DNA from: Elymus sibiricus | Lineage: Eukaryota; Streptophyta; Magnoliopsida; Poales; Poaceae | Direction of reading: 5' to 3' | Assembly: GCA_039707655.1 (NCBI GenBank) | Contig: CM077667.1 | Coordinates: 155,724,642-155,788,641 of the forward strand | Length of the DNA stretch: 64,000 nt | Part shown: positions 57,546 through 64,000 of the stretch, piece after piece | How positions within the stretch are numbered: the first letter of the stretch is position 1 | Layout of the letters: each line of letters starts with the position of its first letter | Position numbers and translations under genes: made by a program | Notes under the pieces: model-generated | Databases searched by the model: none | Told to the model about the DNA's origin: nothing | The model's input: the letters and a program-made list of their open reading frames with translations, nothing else

Positions 57546-58517
57546 TGTCGGGTCACGATGCACATGATCACCTATGGGGCCACCAGCCCCTTTGTGGTTC
57601 AGTAGGGGTGAGGTCATGTTGCACAAAGAGCAGAGATGGTGAGACAGCACGACGATGAGACGCTGGTGTTTTACCCAGGTTCGGGCCGCTGGGAAGTGTA
57701 AAACCCTACTCTTGCTTTGGTGGATTGATCGGGGGAACACGAAACACACGCAGTGCTCAAACCCGGCAAGGTTGCCTTCGAGGGAGCTACTACGCGAGTA
57801 CAAGTGTCCAAAGGTCTGAATATTTAGCTAGGTTGTCTTGGGCCTACTTTTATAGCTCAAGGGGTAGCCATAGTGGCAAAACATACATTATCTAGTGATT
57901 AGATAGCCAACAGTGCTTTCATACCTAACTCTGGCATTTAGGACCAAATGCCATAGATGCTATCCTAGGTGGCGTACGGGGACGCATCCCCGGCAGGCTT
58001 CTACCACTGCTTTGGCTAACTATTGCTTAGTATCTTGACACGCCTCTGGGCGGGTGTCAAACGGGCATAATCTGCCTCCCAGCGAGCCGCCACATACTTA
58101 GCGAGAGCCACTTAGCCACCTGAGGGCTCTACACCTCATCAACAAATGAATGGCATGGCGATGCGGTGGAGCAGTGGCCGATCGGCTCGCGCCTGCCGGG
58201 GGATGGCTTGCCGGGTCTTCTTGAAGATGTGTGCACTTTGGTCCCCGATAGGTACCGGGGACGTGACTGGCGCGGTTTCAGGCCCATCTTGGGCCGTTGC
58301 ATCGACCTTGCCGGCATTGCTTAGCCAGCGTAGGTTGCTTCTGCCGGAGTCTTGGTCTTGAATGCTAGTTTCGTCTTCTTGATGCGCTCCTTGATCTCAC
58401 GTTGAGCGGCTTCTCTGGTTTGGACTGGTCTTGACTATATGCATATTGATGGGTTTTGCTACTACTGCCTGTGCATAAGTCAGGGGCACTGGGTACCCCA
58501 GTCCTAGTGCACCGATA
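57546..58517 (-). mobile_element. 5' LTR of G
   Basis: 972 bp, TGTCGGGTCACGATGC to GTGCACCGATA, next to the primer-binding site TTTGGTGCGCCAGATAGGGG (minus strand, ending about 57520). The U5 hairpin position is 57687-57698, with a decayed stem. Confidence 0.9.
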
Positions 58518-59034
58518 GGGCGGCTCAGCCAAGTGTCTTTTAAGTGCTTCAAATGCTTCATTGGCTGCATCGGTCCACATGAAATCGTCTATCTTTTTCA
58601 ATAGCTGATATAGAGGAATCACCCTTTCTCCCAAATGGCTTATAAACCGGCTTAACGCCACGATGCGACCAACCATGCGCTCAACTTGATTGATATTGGC
58701 CGGCTTAGCAAGCGATGTCACTGCCTTGATCTTATCTGGGTTAGCTTCAATACCACGCTTAGAAACTAGAAATCCCAGTAATTTACCTGCAGAAACACCA
58801 AAAACACATTTGGCTGGCTGGAGCTTCATTTGGTACACCCGAATATTATCAAATGTCTCCTTAAGGTCATCCAGAAGCGTCTCCTTTTTCTGGGATTTTA
58901 CGACGATATCACCAACATAGGCGTGAACATTGCGTCCAATCTGTGGATGAAGGTAGTTCTGAACGCAGCGTTGATACGTAGCCCCTGCGCTCTTAAGCCC
59001 AAAAGGCATAGAGGTATAGCAGAAAGCGCCAAAA
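58518..59034 (-). pseudogene. pol: element H pol, C-terminal RT half
   Basis: A minus-strand frame from about 59034 to G's TSD: GAFCYTSMPFGLKSAGATYQ, KCVFGVSAGKLLGFLVSKRG, SRFISHLGERVIPLYQLLKK. The catalytic motif reads AYVGDIVVKS instead of YVDD, a substitution of the first catalytic Asp by Gly near 58917. At 59034 it is cut by a CACTA-type terminus. It continues at 46409 on the other side of G. Confidence 0.85.
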
Positions 59035-59630
59035 CACTACTATAGAATGGTCCAAAGCCGAGACATCAATCAGAGACCCTTCGACGAAACTATGTGCGAT
59101 CCACCAATCGCAAACGGTATTGTTCAAGCTTCGTCGCAAATGGCACGAACTGTGTTCGATGGTGGATCCATCAAATACAATTCAGAAAATAGTTGCATGT
59201 GTAATCCACGGCAGACAGTTTATTCCTCTGAACTGTTTGGGATTAGCTAAGATAACAGAAACAGTTAACAAAACTTTGTATGTGTGTGAAGTATGGCACA
59301 CAGTTCACTCGGATAAACTATTTGCGATGATCCAGCAGAACACAAAAGGGTTAGTGTAAGAAGGTGTGTGTCATACGCAGCAATCAGTTCAGTCATCAGA
59401 ATTGCGTGGGAAGACCAATAATAACCAAAACGATTCATCCAGACAAGTTGTGTGTGTTGTGGGCAGACAGTTGTTGCCAAACAATTGTTTGCAATTGATG
59501 AAAACATTACCGACGGTACGTACCAAGTGCCGTTTGCTCGTATTAATATCACAGACGTTTTATTATTATTACCAGTCTGACTGCACATCACCTCTTCTTC
59601 CTCTCTCACGTCTTGTCACCGCATTTTCGC
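59035..59630 (+). mobile_element. left terminus of a second CACTA-like element (K)
   Basis: CACTACTATAGAATGGTCC begins exactly where the H RT frame stops. It is followed by 0.5 kb of degenerate subterminal repeats (CAGACAGTT, AACTGTTTGnGAT, CACACAGTTCACTCGG types) and ACCGACGGTACG. The matching right terminus was not found, so the element either runs past the window or is truncated. Confidence 0.65.
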
Positions 59631-59815
59631 CTGAGGATTCCAGTGCATGCTTCGGCACCGCACCGGCGTTTATTTTGGCCACGTTGCCGTGCGGAACCGC
59701 GCATGTTCCCGTGCAAGCTTCCTCATCGGTTTCCCGCCAGAAGCGAATGATCATAAGAGCCTGCGCGCGTCACACGCGGATGCACACCTAGTGCAGCCTA
59801 GCCCATCTATGAAAC

Positions 59816-60592
59816 ATGCCAACCCGACCAAGCGCCGCCTCTGCCATCAACCTCCTCAACGACGAAAACGATCCGGTGTAGGCACAACGGCCTGTAGAGG
59901 ATGATGGTGTGTCCGATGATGCGCCGGATAATGCTGTGTTGCGCATCATCGCAAGGGTTGAGCAGACCCATGGCGCAGGGCGCGGCAGCACCGCCGAGCA
60001 ACATAGCCGCCTCACCGCCAAGAGGCTGTAGCGCGCCGCACAAGAAGATCATCGGTGGTGCTCCATAGAGCAAAACATGCGCGTCCGCGCCGAGAGGGCA
60101 AGGCGTGCCGCACAACAAGACCGATGGAGGGCCGCAGAGCGAGAGGCGCGGCACGCGGCAGAGCAAGAGCGGTTCCATCCCCGCTTGCCTACTATCCCAC
60201 CAGACATGACGTTGCAGCTGTGTCCAAGGCACGTGAGTAGCCCTATTTCTCGCCAGGAATGGGTAGCGGCCGTCTGCGCCATACTTGCACCAGAGCCCGG
60301 CCGCACCGTCCTTGCACTGGACGCTGGCCGTGCCGTTCGCATGGGTCGTGCCATTCGCCTTGTCCGTGGCCCCCTCGATGCTAATGGGCTCGTCGGTAGG
60401 CTCGAGCGCCTCCTTGGCCCAGGTGTCCAGCAGGGAGCAGTAGAAGAAAATGGCCGTCGCATCCTCGAGATGGTAATCTCTGACGAAATAGCCAGCTTGG
60501 AGCTCGAGATCGCGCTACAGCTGTACCGCAAGCGTGTAAACCGCATGGACGAACGCCTGACCGAGTTCAGGCACAACCAAGAGCTTCCGTAG
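59816..60592 (+). pseudogene. K ORF1, Arg/Ala-rich helical protein of unknown function
   Basis: 259 codons in one frame from MPTRPSAASAINLLNDENDP to a stop at 60592, broken only by TAG at 59879-59881 and a second TAG near 60027. The first half is charged and probably helical (RAERARRAAQQDRWRAAERE). The second half looks like a folded domain (ISRQEWVAAVCAILAPEPGR, IASLELEIALQLYRKRVNRM). No transposase motif. It lies tail-to-tail with the next gene inside the CACTA-like element, so it could be a captured host gene or an accessory of the element. I do not recognise it. Confidence 0.5.
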
Positions 60593-60905
60593 GTTAGGGT
60601 GTAGTCATGGATGCGTTTTATTTTGTTGAATCCTTTAGATGTCGATCCCAATGTCTGTACAACAATCACAATATTTATTTGTTTCGATGTATGAATGATG
60701 TATGTTCTATTTTTATGTTTCAATATGTGTAAAAGGCTAACAGTTAGAGTCAGAAAATCAGTATGAAAACAGATAGAAATGTTAAACTAATAATATATAT
60801 TAATTATTGAATAGCTCATTGAAGATATGATACATATATAGCATATATCATCACATATACGTGATAATAGTACTTAACTAATACGTACAATGAATAAAAA
60901 CTAAA

Positions 60906-61526
60906 CTAATAATAACCCCTGCTGGAGCGGAGAGCAGTAAAATGGCAGCCTCTTGCCAGCAGCTCCCTGGTGCGCAGTGGCTTCCCAACGTGGAGGGAGT
61001 TCGCCGCTTCCTCCGCCCCGCAGCGCTCGACGTGCCGATCAGCCTCTTGCTGGCGGAGGTGCGCGACCATGCATGACAGTTCAGTGGGCGCCCACTGGAG
61101 CTCTTTGGCGGTGGCACCCTCGAGCTTATCGATCCACGCCCACGCAGCGGTGAGGCGCCTAGCGCCTCTGGCTTTCCTTGCGTGGTACCGACCGTCTTCG
61201 TACACCTCCACCACTCGTTGACTCGCCCGCCGCCAAAGCTCCAGCTCCTCCTTTTCACTTGCAGCACTAAGGGCATTCTAGGCCACAAGGTTCCTGACAC
61301 GCTCCTCAGCCTGCTCCTTCTTGAACGCCACCTGCCTGGCTCTCTCAGCCGGCGATAGCGCCTTCCACAAAGCCAGATCGTACTGGCCCCAAAACCAATC
61401 TTCAGTTGGGGGGTCTTGCGCGACCTCGTCTGGGGGCGTGAAGGGGTCCTCCTCGTCGTTGTATTTTGCCATGTCCTCACGGGGTGGCGCCTCCTCCTTT
61501 CCTTGTGCACAGACCGACCACGCCAT
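60906..61526 (-). pseudogene. K ORF2, acidic helical protein of unknown function
   Basis: 207 codons from MAWSVCAQGKEEAPPREDMA to a stop at 60906, with one in-frame TAG at 61278-61280. It contains PPTEDWFWGQYDLALWKALS, a charged helix AERARQVAFKKEQAEERVRN and RRLTAAWAWIDKLEGATAKE. A TATA box CTATAAATG at 61598-61606 on the minus strand lies about 75 bp upstream of the ATG, supporting a real gene start. No match to a known domain that I can name. Convergent with ORF1, 0.3 kb apart across an AT-rich spacer. Confidence 0.5.
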
Positions 61527-61597
61527 GGCAGAGTTTTGTGCGAGGGGTGGGATAGAGAGGTGAGAGAATTTAGGCAGGATGACGTCTCGAGGGGCAG

Positions 61598-61606
61598 CAT
61601 TTATAG
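61598..61606 (-). promoter_or_regulatory. TATA box of K ORF2
   Basis: The minus strand reads CCTATAAATGC about 75 bp before the ORF2 ATG. Inferred promoter. Confidence 0.45.
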
Positions 61607-61852
61607 GCAGATGGAATCTTGATCGATGCCGGCAGTGATTGCACACGATTTCCTAGTCAACAGCCGTGTGAGAATTAACATCACCGACGGTTCCCGTGCG
61701 ATTAATAGCCCGCGAAAATTGGCTTCCAACTCGAAATGCGAAACATGGCGCCAATCATGTGCGACCCGTTTGTTTTGCCAAATATTTACATTTTCTATCC
61801 AAATGTAATGCATGCGTGCCATTTGTGTTACGGAAGCAAGTCCGAGAGCAGT

Positions 61853-64000
61853 AAGCACGACATCTTGGCCCTATGGCGGGAAATCATGCATATTTTCGTG
61901 TACTTCAAAATTCAAAGCATTTTTTCCATTTTTTTTGAATTTACAACCTAGATTCTCAATGCTTTTTTGTCCAAACCGTCACTCAAGAAGTTTGGAACTC
62001 CTTCAAATTTATTGCAAGCGACATATATAGGGAAGCAAGTAGTACGTAAGTATGATTTTCCAACGGTTTTTGCTTCATCTAGCTTGTTCATGTGTTTCAA
62101 TTTTGAACTATGGCCATTAAATTTCTATAAAATAACTAAATGTATAAAAATACCAATAGAACGCCCTTTTTAAAAAAAATAGGATGTCGGTCATATTCGT
62201 GCATTGTATCGATGAAAAAAACTCGGTCGAATGACAAAGCGATTGGCGGTTCGTCATCACACATGGCCCCACATTCCCTCTCGGAACCACGCGCCTTCGT
62301 GTGATGCCCCGGTTTGTGAGAGGCTCTTGTGTCTAAAGCTGGGGATATCTTAGGCGAGTAGAGTCACATCTCTATCCCCATCACCGCCCTCCCTTCCCTG
62401 TCCCCGTCTACGTACCCGTGCGCAGGGATAAAAAGTTTCCCATCGACGTCCCCACCTAGTTCTTTATCACCGTGGGGAAACTCACACATGCATTTAAGAA
62501 CAACCTTCGCATATTTCAATAGAAAAAATAGTATTTCAACGCAATAAACAATATGTTGTGCCTAGGTTTTGGTTTTCTTAGGGAATTCTGGGCCAAAGGG
62601 GTGGGATGTGTGTAAATTTGGGTGACTGAGGCCACAAATTACGTGGGGGCTACTAATTTCAAAGCCCACATGTAAGTACTTCTATGCATGGGTAAGCTGG
62701 TAGTGCTATCCTGTCCTCATCCCCGTCCTGCACGCTCGGTAAGGTATTTGACCCACCAACTTCCAGATGGGCATTCCAGCTGGCACCCGTGCCCTAATAG
62801 ATCAATTACCCATGGGGACGCAGGTAACAGTTAACCATGCATTGCCAGCTTGACATGTGTCAAAGCTTATCTCGAACAAGCCGTTACTTTGATCACGACA
62901 TCTTGGTCCCCATGTCGGGAAATCATGCATATTTTCATATTTCTACGTAGTTTTCATTTTTTGACTTTAAAAAACTAGATTCCCAATGCTTTTGTGCCAA
63001 AACCATCACTCAAGATGTTCGGAACTCCTTCGAATTTATTGCACGTGGCATATATACAGAAGCAAGTAGTACATAAATATGATTTTCCAGCGTTTTTTGC
63101 TTCATCTTGCTTGTTCATGTGTTTCAGTTTTGAACTATGGCCATTAAATTTCTGGAAACAAACTTCATGTGTAAAAATGCCAATTGAACCCCGAATATTT
63201 CCTAATTTTTGGATGATGGTCGTATTCATACATTGTAACTATGAAAACAAACTAGGCCGAATGAGGCAGCGATCCGGTTTGTCATCACACAACGCCCCAA
63301 CGTTCCCTGTTGGAACTATACGAGCCTGCGTGTGATGCTTCGATTTGTGAGAGGAATGTGTCAAAGCTTATCTCGAACAAGCCGTTACTTTGACCACGAC
63401 ATATTGGCCAAAATCATGCTGATTTTCGTGTACTTCATAGCATTTTTATTTATTTTTTTAATTTAGAAACCTAGATTATTCTCAATGCTTGTGTCCTAAC
63501 CGTTACTCAAGATGTCTGGAACTCCTTCAAATTTATTGCACGTGGCATATAGACGGAAGCACTAGTACATATACAAATATGATTTTTTCCTGCAGTTTTG
63601 CTTCATCTTGCACATGTCCATGTGTTTTAGTTTTGAATTATGGCCACTAGATATCTAGAAACTAACTTCATGTATAAAATGCTCATTAAACCCCGACAAT
63701 GTCCAAATTTCAGGATGACGGACGTATTCGTGCATTGTAACGAATTAAAAAAAGATAGGCCAAATTAGACAACGACTAGCGCTTTGTCATCAAACAAGGC
63801 TCTCATGTTCCCTCCCGGAACAACGACCCTTTGTGTGATGCTCCGTTTTGTGAGAGGCATGTGTCACAGCTTATCTCGAAAAAGCCTTTATTTTGACCAC
63901 AATATCTTGGCCCCATGTGGGGTAATCATGCAGATCATTATCATGTACTTCAGAGCATTTTTTTCATTTTTTGAATTTTAAAACCTAGATTCCCAATGCG
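61853..64000. repeat. about 500-bp tandem repeat, 3.3 copies, one split
   Basis: Copies at about 61853-62340 (start degenerate), 62856-63356 (501 bp), 63357-63859 (503 bp) and 63860 to the window end. Shared anchors are TGTGTCAAAGCTTATCTCG, CACGACATCTTGG, ACTCAAGATGT-GGAACTCCTTC and GTCATCACACA. Identity is moderate. AT-rich, non-coding. The family was not identified; the array may continue beyond the window. Confidence 0.8.
62341..62855. mobile_element. about 515-bp insertion in the 500-bp repeat (hAT-like MITE?)
   Basis: Unrelated sequence interrupts the repeat at the copy 1/2 junction, and the junction sequence TGTGTC(T)AAAGCT occurs on both sides, as a target duplication would. The termini show a short imperfect inversion (AAGCTGGGGAT against CAAGCTGGCAAT reversed). 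The interior has CCCCATCACC, CGTACCCGTGCGCAGGGAT and TACCCATGGGGACGC types of sequence reminiscent of plant hAT non-autonomous elements. Class assignment is tentative. Confidence 0.45.

Larger units (their letters stand above)
46415..58517 (-). mobile_element. element G: Gypsy element with gag and pol relics
   Basis: TSD GGGCG (46410-46414; 58518-58522). LTRs of 971 and 972 bp differ at about 17 of the first 200 positions by eye, the most diverged pair here. From right to left: 5' LTR, primer-binding site, gag (split by a CACTA element and a Cassandra TRIM), protease, RT with a large internal deletion, RNase H, integrase, a 2.1-kb 3' region with an antisense ORF, and 3' LTR. It is the only near-complete gag-pol layout in the window. 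Confidence 0.9.

Noticed and set aside
58129..58361. ORFs within the G LTRs (also 46985-47272)
   Set aside because: They lie within the LTRs, differ between the two copies and have no domain.
1..64000. A host protein-coding gene
   Set aside because: Every supported coding region belongs to a transposable element; K ORF1 and ORF2 are the only candidates for captured genes and both are broken.

Overview
The window looks like intergenic DNA of a large-genome Triticeae grass (wheat, Aegilops, barley or rye). Almost every base can be assigned to transposable elements nested inside one another. I found no convincing host gene, rRNA or tRNA gene. Family names below are suggestions from architecture and remembered motifs; none was tested by a search. 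Junctions are good to within a few bases, and target-site duplications (TSDs) are given where both copies are in view.

Layout, outermost to innermost. Element H is a minus-strand Gypsy pol relic (58518-59034 continuing at 45224-46409). It was split by element D (plus-strand Gypsy, 17835-45223, 5' part outside the window) and by element G (minus-strand Gypsy, 46415-58517, TSD GGGCG). D was split by element E (only one long LTR fragment visible, 15329-17834). It was also split by B2 (minus-strand Gypsy, 18903-40490, TSD ACAAG). E was split by element C (plus-strand, 6029-15328, same family as D). C's 5' LTR was split by B1 (4436-6028), and B1's gag by element A (1-4435, minus). B2's 3' LTR was split by L, an 11.6-kb large retrotransposon derivative without coding capacity (19307-30955, TSD AAGGG). 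B2's accessory gene was split by F (32553-36230), a 3'-truncated relative of C that still carries reverse transcriptase. G's gag holds a Cassandra-type TRIM with 5S rRNA-like sequence (53638-54202, TSD CTCCT) and a non-autonomous CACTA transposon (54458-56404, TSD CGA). At 59035 a second CACTA-like terminus begins, followed by two convergent gene-like ORFs and about 500-bp repeats to the window end.

How the parts relate. C and D lack RT, RNase H and integrase. They carry only a gag-protease frame plus a large gene on the opposite strand, so they would have depended on helpers such as F, which has the same LTR. B similarly lacks pol and resembles G in primer-binding site and LTR motifs. Four elements of three LTR types (C, D, B2, G) share one design: an antisense transcription unit with a TATA-like box about 330-450 bp inside the 3' LTR and an ATG 107-132 bp further on. 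In C and D this is a five-exon gene with matching intron positions and, for exons 4 and 5, essentially identical lengths. The C- and B-type LTRs also share a U5 module in which a short hairpin keeps its pairing while its stem sequence differs. These two observations are the most interesting in the window.

All coding regions are pseudogenes. Frames are often preserved over long distances and interrupted by single nonsense codons, many at sites where glutamine CAG or arginine CGA is expected. That fits methylation-driven C-to-T decay.
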